Source of the DNA: Chrysoperla carnea
Taxonomy: Eukaryota; Arthropoda; Insecta; Neuroptera; Chrysopidae
Assembly: GCF_905475395.1 (NCBI RefSeq)
Contig: NC_058337.1
Location: 85,926,368-85,990,367, forward strand
Length of the DNA: 64,000 nt
Direction of reading: 5' to 3'
This document shows positions 47,124-59,802 of this stretch, one piece after another (position 1 is the stretch's first letter; each line of letters opens with the position of its first letter). The position numbers and the translations under genes were made by a program. The notes beneath the pieces are model-generated. The model saw only the letters and a list, made by a program, of their open reading frames with translations, had not been told where the DNA came from and ran no database searches.

Positions 47124-47470
47124 AACAAGTGAAATTTACAAAGTTTAAAAAACCCCCGGCAAATTTTTTCGGGTACGGAACCCTAAACTCCCACTTGAAA
47201 CATATACATATAAGAGCACTCTCCATTAAATTATTTTTTTCTTAAAAGCATTTTGAAGATCGTCGCCAATTTTTTTGTTTTTTCGGATACGGAACCCTAT
47301 GCTCACACTTGAAACATAGCTAAGAACACTCTGCGTTATATTACCTTTCAGACGAAATAATAAAAATTAAAATCGGTTCATCCGTTTATGCCACAGGCAG
47401 ACAGACACACACACACACACACATAGCGGTCAAACTTATAACAACCCTTTTTAGTTCGAGGGTTAAAAAA
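47124..47470 (-). repeat. Dispersed repeat family C, copy 1
   Basis: The plus strand reads AACAAGTGAAATTTACAAAG..AACCCCC, two GG(G/A)TACGGAACCCTA blocks, AAAATCGGTTCATCCGTTTA, a CA microsatellite and TTCGAGGGTTAAAAAA. The complement matches 59496-59802. Confidence 0.8.
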
Positions 47471-48415
47471 CAGTTTTCATTGTAGACAAGGAAAAACATT
47501 TTACCGCGAAAATTTCTAGAGTAAGGTTGGTATTTAAGTATTGCAAACTATAGGGAAATAATTTTTTCTCGTGCGTGCATTAAAAAATGTATTGTTTGTA
47601 CATATAACATAGTAAATAATGATTAGAAAATGAATTTTTTTGAAATTTTTTCAATATCTTTACTTTATCTATTACAAGCTTTTTAAAAAACAACAAAAAA
47701 AAATTTAATGTAAAAAAACAAAAGTCCTACTTTTTAAATCAGGATGCTCAAATCCCCAAGTGCTCAGAATAATTTTTTTTTAACGTCGGATTCGTGTTCA
47801 GTGTCTCCAAACACCCTTGGAGTAACACCCTTGCCTAAAATAGTACATCACAAAAAATGCTTTTTTTAATGCACAATCAAGGAAAATTATCTTCCCATAA
47901 TTTGCAATGTTCAAAAAGTTTATAAATACCTTCTAGAAACTAATGTAAAAAACTGCATCTCGATCAATCTTACTTTATAAATTTTCGCGAATTGACGTTT
48001 TTCGTGTTAAATTTCTCACTCGCTTTGGGCGGACACTTTTATTAACTGAACCTACTCACCAAAAAGTGTATATTTCGACAAGGTTTCCTTTGTTTTAATC
48101 TTTACGAAAGTTTGCGAAATAAAATGTGTGAAATGACTGGTTTATTCATATCGTTCTGATATTTTATTTAAATAATTGTTTTACTCTGCTTTTGATATAT
48201 TTATATTATTATCCTTCTAAGTACCGAAAACTTGTAATAGTGTAAAACTATAAAGGACCACTATACAATTTTTATTTATTTATTTTATTATCTTGTAATT
48301 AAGAAACATATTTGAAAATAGGTCTGAAGGAAATTAATTTTATTACCTATCCATTTGCTAAATAAATGGCGAAGTACAGTTTAAATAACTGTAAAATACC
48401 ATACATATAAAAAAA
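47471..48415. other. AT-rich intergenic DNA
   Basis: No gene. A short fragment GGATTCGTGTTCAGTGTCTC (47787-47806) belongs to the repeat also present at 26739 and 34440. Confidence 0.4.
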
Positions 48416-48417
48416 TT

Positions 48418-49390
48418 TCAACAAAAAAAAAACCGGCTTAAAAAAAAGTATTCCGAAACAAATTAATATGCACTAAACATTTAAAATAAATAACGATAAA
48501 ATGATGTAGTTACAATTATTGTTATTTTTGGAGTCAGTGTCAGCCAAGGAAACAACTGTGGCAACAGTTTGCTACATCAACTTGGCTGAAACCGACTCCA
48601 AAAATAACAATAATTGTAACTATATTATATTATCGTCATTTTAATTTTTAGTGCATATTAATTAATTTTTGAGTCGCCCTATTAGCTCAGTTGGTTAAGG
48701 CTTAATCAATTCCGTCCGCGGTATGCTTGGGGTAGTCGATACCCGCCGTCGCAAAAAAATTAATTTAATTAATAGTTGTCATGGGCTGGTGTAGTACATG
48801 GTATATGCATGAGAGAGGTGCAATCAGCCTCTGAAATTGAGGAGCTCATAAATGAAATTATCAACGGAAAGGCGGTAAAACACATATATGATATCACAAT
48901 GGGTTCTATTCGTTGTGTGCGTAGTCATGGTAGGGATAATAAAATCGATGCCAGCGCTTTAAGTGAAAAATTTTGGAGATAAAGGGGGCTGTTATGACTA
49001 ATTTGCAATTCTTTACATGTTAATATTATAGAAACTGTCAAATTAAAATGATTGAAAAACACTAATTAATTAAACTTAATGCATTAAAAATTGTGAAAAT
49101 AAGAAATCAAATTGTACAAATACTATTTTTCAAATGTAAATTATCATAATTATTTATTTAAATTTGCGAAACAGGAATATTAAATTTTAAATGTAAGTTT
49201 TCAATGCAATCCATACAATTATATATGCATCCATACAATTCTATAATTAAAGTAGTGTATCGTTGTCATGGAAACGAAACTCACGCACAGAGCGAATAGT
49301 CTAAGTGTGTCCTTCGTGGACAGCCAATATAACCTAACCTAATTTATTTTGGGTTTATTTTCTTGAAGTCGGTTTTTTTTTGTTAAAAGT
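48418..49390. mobile_element. Long-hairpin element split by a SINE
   Basis: The left arm, loop and first half of the right arm (48418-48660) match the element in the gene 4 intron. The right arm resumes at about 49345 with TTGAAGTCGGTTTTTTTTTG and GTTAAAAG. The 48673-49340 stretch is a SINE with extra DNA. Inner hairpin blocks TTGGAGTCAGTGTCAGCCAAG and CTTGGCTGAAACCGACTCC are nearly perfect complements. Confidence 0.7.
48673..49340 (+). repeat. tRNA-derived SINE (family D), interrupted copy
   Basis: The head has A box TAGCTCAGTTGGTTAAGG and B box AGTCGATACCC, followed by the body GGGCTGGTGTAGTACATGG, the CTCTGAAATTGAGGAGCTC hairpin and CACAATGGGTTCTAT. About 370 bp of AT-rich DNA interrupts before the 3' end GTGTGTCCTTCGTGGACAGC..AACCTAACCTAA. 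The 68-codon frame at 48776-48982 lies in the body and is not a gene. Confidence 0.75.
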
Positions 49391-50207
49391 TTATTTATTA
49401 TTTATTTTTTTGGTCTCCTATGCCTGATGCAACATGGACGTTCGTTACTCTTTGACATGTATATGCCCTTCTGTTTCTGATTATTATTTCAGGTAGATTC
49501 TACATTGAACTTCTTATACCCAAATTTCGATCTTTAAAATGAGATATTATAGTAGGTACTTGTAAAAAAATAAATCAACTATTAAAATTATATAAAGTAG
49601 AAAACAACGCCTTATATATATTCTACACGATGACATTCATTTTCTATGCTCTTTTATAGCTTAAACGGATTTAAACAATTTGTAAACTTATGATTTACTG
49701 ATAGAACTTTCCTCATTTTAATACACACAGTTACAAATATCTCTTTAAATGAGAATATATTATTTATTTACAGAATGTAATAAAGTATTAGCCATTTAAA
49801 TATATGAACATTATTATTATTATAATACAAAAACTATTTAATCTTTTATGAACGAACGAACGAACGTATTATTATTATGGCGATGATAATGTTGGAGAAA
49901 AAATATGTTTATCATTCAGATAATAAATGAAAATTTATATCGAAAGTTTTCTTCTTTGATAACATATTGATACCTATATTCATATTAAAAATTTTGTTTT
50001 ATTGCAATATTTTATACTTTAAAAGTTAACGACCTACTGCTATTATAATTTTAACATCGTGTTCTTATTATACTTACTTAAAAACTCCTTCTAGAACATG
50101 TCCTTTCTACATATCCTTGAAAATATTTTTTTTCGTGTGTTTTTGACAAAAATGAAAAAGTACGTATAATGTACACTTACTTACCCTTACCAGTAACTAA
50201 TTACACG
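49391..50207. other. AT-rich intergenic DNA
   Basis: No gene. A short GAAC tetranucleotide repeat lies at about 49853-49866. Confidence 0.45.
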
Positions 50208-50527
50208 ACAAGTGAAATTTACAAAATTTAAAAACCCCCGACAAATTTACGGCTACGGAACCCTAAAGTCGTATTTGAAACATATCTAAGAACACTCACA
50301 ATCAAGGACCTTTTTCCTTAAAACCTTTTCCAAACTGAGCCGATTTGGAAGATCATCGCCAATTTTTAGATTTTTCGGGTACGAACCCTAAATTCGCACT
50401 TGAACAAAACCAAAAATAATCAAAATCGGTTCATCCGTTTAGGCTCTACCATGCCACAGACAGGCAGACACACACACATAGCGGGAAATCTGATAATACC
50501 CCTTTTTTTTAGTTTGGGGGTTAAAAA
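50208..50527 (-). repeat. Dispersed repeat family C, copy 2
   Basis: The plus strand reads ACAAGTGAAATTTACAAAAT to GGGGGTTAAAAA, with the ACACACACACATAGCGGG tract and AAATCGGTTCATCCGTTTAG. Confidence 0.8.
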
Positions 50528-52010
50528 TTGTTACCTAAGTAAAACATAGAATTTTAACTTTTCATAATGTTCCCGAAAAATTCTCAAAAAGTAGACGTAG
50601 CAAAAGGAAACAATAGCTTTAGATATGTCTAATTAAACTTATTAAATGCTTCGAGTGTATAGTGATGTTACACAGCGTCTGTAAAATGCGAGGACAAATA
50701 CTAACTATACATATAAGGCCATTGGCCATCACTTTCTTAGTAAAGGTAGTCTTCTAGGTCCGATGTGAAAAATAACGAACTTGACAGCCTAGACGGAAAT
50801 TGGTATAAAATAACGACAAAAAAATGTAAGGCTTGTTAAAAAGATTTCGAAAATCAAAACAAAAAGGCATATGCTTCTTAGAGCTATTCAAATCAATGGA
50901 TTACCTGTTTGTGGTATGCTATTCGGTTGCTGCTTCTTGTGTGTATTCTAGAAATTAATTAATACGAGAAGCCGCGCAAATAAAATCGTTTAGTCTTGTG
51001 TACATTGGTACAAAATTAGAATCTCGGACTACTAGATGATTCTCGAAGACATACGCTTTGAAAATCGTCAAATTAAATCTGAGATTATTTTACAGCTCAT
51101 ATAAAAACATTACAATGACTCACTTCTAGAAAAAATACTATGATTGATAATTTAGTGAATATTAATTTTTTTTTTTTATAAATATTTAAAAAAATTGTAA
51201 TAAAATGTTATTTTAAAAGAATAATATAAAATAATAATTAAAATGCATATCACATAACAACATTAAAATATATTCTTAATATGTCTAGAACTATAGAAAT
51301 AATAATAATATCTACCAAGAAGATATCTTCAAACCAAGAAATGTTCTTTTCTTTACTATGCTAGACTACCTACTGTTTGCTAGTGCTACAAGAGCTAGTA
51401 CATAGTCTCAAAAACTAAACTCATATATTATTTCACATATATACGTATACAGTCTTTTACTTTAGAATAGCAATACAAATTTACATATAAGAAAGTACTA
51501 GATGTATAAATAAAGTAATGCTTTGGTTTTGTTGGTTAAGCTAATCCCAAGGTCATAACAAGGGTACATAGCACCGGTTTTAGGTTGTGCCTTATATATT
51601 ATATCGGGATCGGCTCTAACGATTTTGATGAAAATTTATATATTGATAGTATTTAACTTAAGAGTAAAGGCAAAATGAGAGAGAGCTGCCATAATCGTGA
51701 CATTTTACCTTAAAGAGTGTGTACATTTAATTGAAAAACTTTTTAAATTTATTCAAATGATATGAGAGTATCAAATTAAAGTATTGATTTCTTTCTACGT
51801 TGCCGAGAAAAACAAGGAATTCATTACTCTCCTAAATGATACGGGAGTATTTTGCGTAAGAAACTGATTGCCTCCAAAATCGAAATTTTGTTGACAATAA
51901 ATTAAGTAAATAATACAGAGTATTACAAACAAAATTGGATTAAAATTTTAATTATTATTAATATATCCGTTGTTCGTTAAAAGGTATCAAAAAGTACCAT
52001 ATTGGCAATT
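50528..52010. other. AT-rich intergenic DNA
   Basis: No gene or clear repeat is recognised. Confidence 0.45.
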
Positions 52011-52730
52011 TTGATAAAGCAAGGATGTAATCCGACTGAATTTGGGTCATACTTTTCAAATTTGAGATCAAAATTAACCAAGCTCTAATAGGTTTCAAAA
52101 ATGGGAAGTCATGGTCCCGGAATTAAGCACATAGGTGATAGCTAGCGAAAAATTGACATCACAGCTGAGAAGAGTAACACAAAATTAGAGGGTTTCAAAA
52201 AAAATTTCAATAAGAATGGATCAAATATACCTGAGTTATCAAAAAAATCGAATTTTTTAACTTTATGACGTCATCGGAATACAAAAAGTTTAATTTTGCT
52301 CTATCACATCAAAATTTTATCCAATTTTGATAAATCAAGTATGTAATCCTACTAAATTTGGGTCATTATTTTCAAATTTGTGTTCAAAATTAACCGAGCT
52401 CTAATAGGGTTCAAAAATTTGGAGTCAAGGTCCCGGAATTAAGCACATTAATGATAGCTAGCGAAAAATTTACATCACAGCTGAAAAGGGTAACCCAAAA
52501 TTAGTGGGTTTCAAAAAAAAAATTCCAATAAGATCGGATGAAATTTGCCGGTGTTATCAAAAAAATCGAATTTTTTAACTTTATGACGTCATCGGAATCT
52601 CAAAAATTTAATTTTGCTCTATCAGATCCACGTTTTATCCAATTTTGATAAACCAAATATGTAATCCTACTAAATTTGGGTCATACTTTTCCAATTTGTG
52701 ATCAAGATTACCTTTGCTCTAATAGCTGAT
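52011..52730 (-). repeat. Satellite-like tandem repeat, about 317-bp period
   Basis: The phrase TTGATAAA(G/T/C)CAA..TGTAATCC recurs at 52011, 52327 and 52645, giving periods of 316 and 318 bp and about 2.3 monomers. Each monomer has TTTATGACGTCATCGGAAT and GTCCCGGAATTAAGCACAT. It is the inverted relative of 43960-44485 and contains an extra segment of about 30 bp (ACAGCTGA..GGTAAC) that those copies lack. Confidence 0.85.
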
Positions 52731-52802
52731 AATTACATGCCGTCTTCAGCATAAGCTAGTTAACGAGATAAACGTCCTTAACGTATTGCAAATGTCGTTT
52801 AT

Positions 52803-53035
52803 TTAATTTTCATTAAGGATATTTAACAGACTAATCTGTTGGGCCGTAGGATCATCATTATTAATATATTTTTGAATGAAGGCTTGTCTGTACAATTTTT
52901 GGAAAGGATATTTGAAGAGGAGGTGTTCCAGTGTTTCCGGTTCATTGTAATTATATATTTGACAGTTAGAGTCTTGCTTCCATCTATAGCTCATAAGGTT
53001 AACGGTCAGTTCAACAGTCAGAATGCTCGAAACTC
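52803..53035 (-). pseudogene. LINE ORF C-terminal fragment
   Basis: The minus-strand frame (stop near 52803) reads SYRWKQDSNCQIYNYNEPETLEHLLF, followed by a P and an R-rich stretch. This matches the C-terminal Cys/His pattern C..C....ETxEHLLFxCP of jockey/CR1-type LINE ORF2 proteins. Two of the expected Cys are replaced by Tyr (CQIY, KYP), so it is a decayed copy. Open sequence continues upstream to about 53035. Confidence 0.6.
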
Positions 53036-53040
53036 TTAAT

Positions 53041-53559
53041 TAGCTGGTTAGGCGAAATTATCGAAAACTAAGACAATATCTTTCATTGTCAGAAATTTTG
53101 ACGGAATTCGATTTCCATAAAAAAATTCGGCTTTGTGTCACTCGGTATAATATTATTTTATCCTTGATACAACTTCCCACACCTACTTTGTACATATACA
53201 GGTTCGGATATATGAAATGCATTTAAAATTGCACAATCCGTCCTCAGAAAACATATTCCGCGCTTATATCCTCCATTGAAAAATATTATTATAAGTGGGT
53301 GATATCTATGCGTAAAACATGATACGCGATTCATTCTTTTATGAGTTGATGTCGCTACCATCTATAGCATTAAAATATCACACTTATTTTATCGCATGTA
53401 TGTATGATTTCATATATAAGGTGTAAAAAAAAGAGCGTACCTATCCCGAACATAACATGAACATTAACAATAAAAAGACGGATTTTTGATACAAAAAACC
53501 TACCCCTGTTATACATATTCCTCTTTCACATCTTGTTCACCACACACAATAGCTCACTT
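53041..53559. other. Intergenic DNA, possibly further LINE remnant
   Basis: A 67-codon minus frame (53158-53361) precedes the LINE fragment on the same strand but has no motif that I recognise. Confidence 0.35.
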
Positions 53560-53562
53560 TTG

Positions 53563-53926
53563 CAAGTGAAATTTAAAAATGTAAAAAACTCCCGACAAAT
53601 TTTTTGGCTACAGAACCCTCAACTCGCATTTGAAACATGTCTAAGAACACTCTCTAAAATTGCCTTTTTCCATAAAACCTTTTCCAAACTGAGCCGATTT
53701 GGAAGATCATCGCCAATTTTTAGTTTTATCGGGTACGAAACCCTAAATTCCTACTTGAAACATTGTTAAGAACATACTCCATTAAATGACCATTCAAACA
53801 AAAGAAAAAAATCAAAATCGGTTCATCTGTTTAGGCTCTACGATGTCACAGGCAAACACATACACACACAGCACACACACACACACATAGCAGCAAACTT
53901 ATTTTTTTAGTTCGGGGGTTAAAAAG
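53563..53926 (-). repeat. Dispersed repeat family C, copy 3
   Basis: The plus strand reads GCAAGTGAAATTTAAAAATG to TTCGGGGGTTAAAAAG, with CA repeats and AAATCGGTTCATCTGTTTAG. Confidence 0.8.
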
Positions 53927-54316
53927 ACCGTGAAGGTACTCAAGATAAGGTAAATATCACCTCCAAGGATATTTTTAACGCTACAACATATATTTAACTT
54001 TTTATAAATCTTTTTTTTAATTATTCCCAAATTTATACGTTGTTTTTTTACACTCTGTATGTGTTCGATAATGCTATTTGAATCGGAATTACTTCTTATA
54101 GTATGCTTAGATATGAAAGATATTACATATGAAATTTTTTTTCGATATGATGATAGTACACTACAGGGTTATTCAATCATATTACGGGATGATATAATTA
54201 ACTAAACCCTCATTGGAAATGGTGGCTATAAACATTAAAAGAGTTTAACAAAAATATTTATCACCTCCGAACGATATTTTTCAAACTTTCTCAGTCAAAT
54301 GAATTTGATTTAAAAA

Positions 54317-54885
54317 ACAAGTGAAAAGAAATAATTGACTGAGTTAATTGTTGAAATACCATGTATAAACAGTGTTGATTACTTTGTCACATTACACATA
54401 CATACATGTCACACATACATAACCGGTATAGTCTTATAACATAGATAATATACAATTTGCACATAATTTGCACTCTCACGGGTAAACAGTGGAATTTACG
54501 AAAAAGTGTTTCAAACAAAAGATGTTTATATTTTTATAAGAAACATTTTTTACATTTAAACTTTTGTTCTATCTACAGTTTACAAGATGGGTCCTACGGA
54601 CCCAAGACCCAATTGATTTATAGTGCTCATTTACGAACTTGACCTCACTTTTTACGTCCTCAGCACGCTATACAAATTTCAGCTTGATATCTCTTTTTGT
54701 TTTTGAGTAATCGTGATGACAGACGGACAGACAGACGACAGACAGACAGACAGACAAGCGGAAATGGACTAATTAGGCGATTCTATGAACACCTATAAAA
54801 AAATTTTTGCTTAGCATCAATATTTTTAGCGTTACAAACTTGGGACTAAACTTAATATACTATGTATATTTCATATGTACATGGT
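54317..54885 (-). repeat. Dispersed repeat family B, full-length minus-strand copy
   Basis: It starts AACAAGTGAAAAGAAATAAT and runs through ACAGACGGACAGACAGACGA to TTTAGCGTTACAAACTTGGG and the ATATTTCATATGTACATGG end. Confidence 0.85.
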
Positions 54886-57800
54886 ATAATAATATCATTG
54901 GATTTTAGGTATAATTCATTACAATTTATTTCATTTAAGCTTCAGTACAATTTATCCCTACTTTCTTTGCCTCATTTACTTTAACTTTTAGGAGATTGGA
55001 ACAACATCGGTCGTCTGAGCAACTTGAAAATACGCATGCATACTTTTTGTTACTCAAGTCGAAACTTCTCAAAGAGATTTTTGTCCAATTTGAATTTTTT
55101 CTTTTGAAATAATAAACTACCCTCAATATTGATTTAAACGAACGATTTTTGCTAGTTAATTATAAGCAATATGACAATAAAATGGGATGAAACGATGATT
55201 CATCAACAAATTATATAATTTCTATGCAGTTTTATTATATTCTAAAGTTTTTATTGCTTAGAATTAGCAAGCAAAAAATGAATTTTTTTAAACTTCGAGA
55301 TGCAAACTCAAAAATACATCAATTAAAGCCGAAAACCTTCTGAAAACTGACTTCATTAACAAAGATTACGTATCCGAACGTTTAGTTCGATCATACGATA
55401 AATGTTGTTTCGCTCCCGTAATAGTGATGAGGGGAAATTCAGCAATTAAGAATCTACGAGTGGACCCTGGATGTTCGAGTATTTATATATCCGAACCAAT
55501 CAATAGGTCTCACTTCTTATATTTTGCATACTTTGCTCCCTCCAGAACCTGCTCTATAATTTATTGTTGATTTCGTCATTTGTATTTCTTTGATTTTTAA
55601 AAGAGTTTTCGTCCGTATTTTTATATAAAATAATAATCAAACGTCAAATAAATGGCTTTAAAAAAGTGATAGATTTCTGAAATTATTATAGTTTTTCTTA
55701 AAATTTTCCAGAATAAAAAAACAACATTATCTAGTTATCTTTATGTTCTTTTGAAAACAAAAACCAATTACATTCTGTTTGAAATTATCTCCTTCCTCGT
55801 TAAAAAACTGTACATTGAAAAAAAAAGTGTTTTCAAGTCACAATCTTATTATTTATTAATAGAATTTTTATTTAAAATTATTATTATTTACTTTATATAT
55901 TTTTTCCACTTCCACGACGCGACGCGATGCGATGAGCAATGCTGTTGTATGTAGGTAGTTAAATATAAACAACAAAATATTATTAAAAGTATAAAAGTAA
56001 ATATGATAACATAGAATTTTTATGTCGCCATTAATATAAATTATTCATTAGAAAATATAGAAACATAAAACTATACTAATTATGAACGAAGCAAAAGCTA
56101 CATAGAGAATGTCGAAGAAAACTTTCTTACAACACAATATATTGTATACTAAAAATAAGATAAGAATATGGTGTAAGGTATTTTGTAACATCATTTTCTC
56201 AAATGGATACACTTCTACAATGTGTTATATGCATTACTATAATGATACCCGTCCGCTTCACTGGGCTTAAAAGTAAAAACCACCGCTTTATAGCCTCCAA
56301 CACAGATTATAGATTTTATATAATAAATTATAATGTGGCCTCCACCTTCTCTATATATACACAGTTTTCAATTTTTTTAAATGTAAAATAGTCATAATTT
56401 ATTGAGTATAGAAAAGTTGACATTTACTATTTTGAATTTTTACAGAGTTCTTTAATTTATGGTTCAAAATGATGATCCTAAGAAGATTAAGCTAAGTCCA
56501 ATGCCTAACTCACCTAATTATTTTGTTTTTCTTTCCATTAATATAAAATTTGTTTATTTATTTTCCATTAAGGAACGATGGTTTTACAATGAATGACATA
56601 CGAATTTAGGATAATATTTATTCAAAGTTTTTAATTCGTTTATATGTTTAAAAGAAATAGAAACATCAACATCACCATTATAGGCATTCTGTGATAAGTG
56701 AACAGTCGCTGAATGTTATTGTAGCCAAAAGAAACAGGTAGAACTACGACAAGGTAACACAATCTACAAGGAAATATTGCTGAATAAAATATGCAAACCT
56801 TACGAAACTACCGCGTTGGGAATTTTTGAATCCTGAATGACTCTGGTTGCAATATATGTGAGTGCTTATTTTATATATGTTAACTCATAATTGGGAGTAA
56901 AAATCAAACCTTTCGCAGTTTTAATCAGTAAATTTCCAAGGTTCAAAAATACTATTTTAGAAAATAGTTCTGTTACCGGCTTATGTGTTTTTTTTAAATT
57001 AGTGGAAGAGAAAACTTCCTTATCTTTCCTTATAAAGAACGTGGGCCATACAACGATATAGACAAAATACTTATTTGAATGTTAATTTCATGTCTTTCAA
57101 TGTCTGTACTTTCAGGACAGAATGTCTAAATAATCGGTCGTTCAAGACATTTCAATTTGGAAGCGACATAACAGTACTAGGCAAAATAAAATTGAATTAA
57201 AATCCTTAAAGGTTTTTAGGACTCTAACTTAGCATACGCCTTGCATTTTTTGCCATGTTTCAAGTTTCTCATAGAATTCGGATGGCCATTGTATCTATAT
57301 TTTTATAAAATATCTTACAGCAACGTAATTGAATATAGTTTGCAGAAATAATTCACCAAGGGTACGGAATTCCTTCGAAACAATTTTTTTAATGAGAATG
57401 TCAAGTATTCGTTTGGAAAAGCTGCCCCATTTGGTGAACTCTGCATAATACTTTCAAAGAGACTTTCGTGGATATAATATCCCTTAAGTTCAATCAAAAT
57501 AGTACTTTTGACAGATGCTCTCTGTCTGGATTCCTTATTATATTAATATATAATTTTAAAAGAAGAATTTTCATTATAATTTATGTATTAATTAACTAAT
57601 TTACTTTGTAGAGAGTTTTACTTCGAAAGTGATATTCTAAGTAATTTCACTTTTGAAATAATAACAATATTCAAACATCACAGACACATCGAAAAACATT
57701 GTAGTAGCATCAACCAGCCATACTCACTACAATGATAACCGCACACATTATGTTTTAGTGAGCAAAGTATATGAATTTTATAGTAAGACTATACATAAAA

Positions 57801-59495
57801 CTCGTTTACAAATCAACGGTACAGTCACGCAGTTTTTACTCAAAGGTTACCTGAATTTTTTTTTAAATTTAAGCTTCCTAAACCTTTCTTTATTATTAGT
57901 AACGTTGTAATATTAGTAAAAATATATGAGCATTATTTGTTTAATCAAGAGCAATGGGCAAGTGTGATTAGTCGCAGATGAGCGCCACTCTACAACTATC
58001 CCTGAGGGGCCTGTTTGAAAAGATGAAGTAATCAGCTGTCCTTTCGAGTCAATACTGTCAAAGATGATTTCAAAAAGCAACTGGAACCACTCTTCCTACC
58101 AATTTCTAGTATTTTCTCTATTTCCATTCCTGCACCTACTGAATTTACTGTAAATAAATGTATTTAAATAAAAGTTTAAAAATATGGATGTGAACGACTT
58201 CCGTCATAGACGGATATGTGTCTGAGGAGCATAAGTAAATCCTTGCTACTAATAAAATAGTTAAAGACCGTTCTAAATATTAAAAGAAACTGTACTTGAA
58301 GTACCATAGATGACATGCTTTGTACATTCTTGAAAAGTGGTTTTTTTTTAATTATAGATAAACATTTTTAGTTACATCACCTTTCTAAACGTTAAAGATG
58401 CTTATTTTTTAAATGATTTTGAACAGGAAACATTGAACACTCAACAAGCCTAAATATATAAGATATGTATCATACGATTTCTATAATAATGTGTTAGTAG
58501 ATAGTAGTAGTAGGCTATACGAGTATAGCCTAGTCTCTTCACTGTTTAGATATTTGTACCATTACCAAATGACAAAGATTTCCTGTTATAGTACAATTCC
58601 TAAGTGGCGAGTAGTCCCACTATTCAAAATTTAAACTTCTTATGAAAACAGACTTTCTATGTTTCCAATATCATATAAGCACTTAAATGTTTTGTTGTTT
58701 AAATAAATTCGTGATTGAACAAGAATTGGAGAGAAATAACCAAAATTAAAATATAGTAGTTTTAATTTTTTTTAAATATTCTATGACAATATTTTCCTGC
58801 AACGTAAAAAAATCATAAATGAATAATTTGTATGAATAATTCAATGAATTACCAAAATTTACATTTTCTCATAAAATTTAAATTTGTAACCTTGTACGTT
58901 TCAACCGCAAACTCTCATTATACATTATACTCAAATTAGTTACGATTGTAAAATAGAAATAATAAAATTAATAATATAATACTACATTTGTAATTCTGTG
59001 GTTTTTGTCTGCCTAAGTATATCTTTATTGGAAAAATAGTATGAAAAAATGATATATCAAGGAACAATTTCGATCAAATTACCTTTCAAAAAAAATCTAA
59101 ATCGGTTAAATCGTTTAGCGGCTATGATGCCATAAGCGAATCAATCAGTCCTGATTTCGCGTCGGAGGTTTCTTTAAATTTTTTAAATATGTTTTATTAA
59201 TCTCGCTGATGAGAGACGCTTTTATTGAACGTTTTAATAATTATACCTATCTGCCAACGTTTAAAACAAAGTACATTTTTAAAGTACCTACAGTTTAATT
59301 TCATTGGTGCGATCTTTTAATTCTGTTTTAAAATAACTTAAATATTTACCAAAATCATAAATTCGAATCAATTAAATTGTGTGTCTAGGCCCGAAAGCAT
59401 ACTTCGAAGTTCCTAAGGTTGGTCTCTTTAAAATACCCGAGTATATATCAATATGTAGATCTTTTAAAACTATTATATCAAAATGTGTGCACAGC
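54886..59495. other. Gene-free AT-rich DNA
   Basis: No reading frame over 70 codons and no splice-compatible coding pair is seen. There is a fragment similar to 30538-30575 at 55515-55556, and a short CGACGCGACGCGATGCGATG imperfect repeat at about 55914-55933. Confidence 0.4.
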
Positions 59496-59802
59496 TTTTT
59501 AACCCCCCGAAATAAAAAAAGAGCTGTAATAAGTGACAGCGTAGTGCCTAAACGAATGAACCGATTTTAATTTTTTTGGTTTAGTTTGAAAGGTAATTTA
59601 ACGGAGAATGTTTTTAGCTATAACGAGTTTAGGGTTCCTTACCCAAAAAACTAAAAAAATTGGGGACGATCTTCAAAATGCTTTAAGGAAAAAGGTACTT
59701 TAATGGAGAGAGTTCTTATATATGTTTCCAGTGCAAGTTTAGGGTCCCGTACCAAAAAAATTTAGCGGGTTTTTTTTAAAATTTTGTAAATTTCACTTGT
59801 TA
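59496..59802 (+). repeat. Dispersed repeat family C, copy 4
   Basis: It starts TTTTTAACCCCCCGAAAT, with AACGAATGAACCGATTTTAA, GTTTAGGGTTCCTTACCC and GTAAATTTCACTTGTT at the end. It is inverted relative to the other three and lacks the CA microsatellite. Confidence 0.8.

Noticed and set aside
48776-48982. 68-codon plus-strand frame
   Set aside because: It is the body of a tRNA-derived SINE present in three other places with different frames.
53158-53361. 67-codon minus-strand frame as another LINE domain
   Set aside because: It is upstream of the LINE fragment on the same strand, but no reverse-transcriptase or RNase H motif could be recognised.
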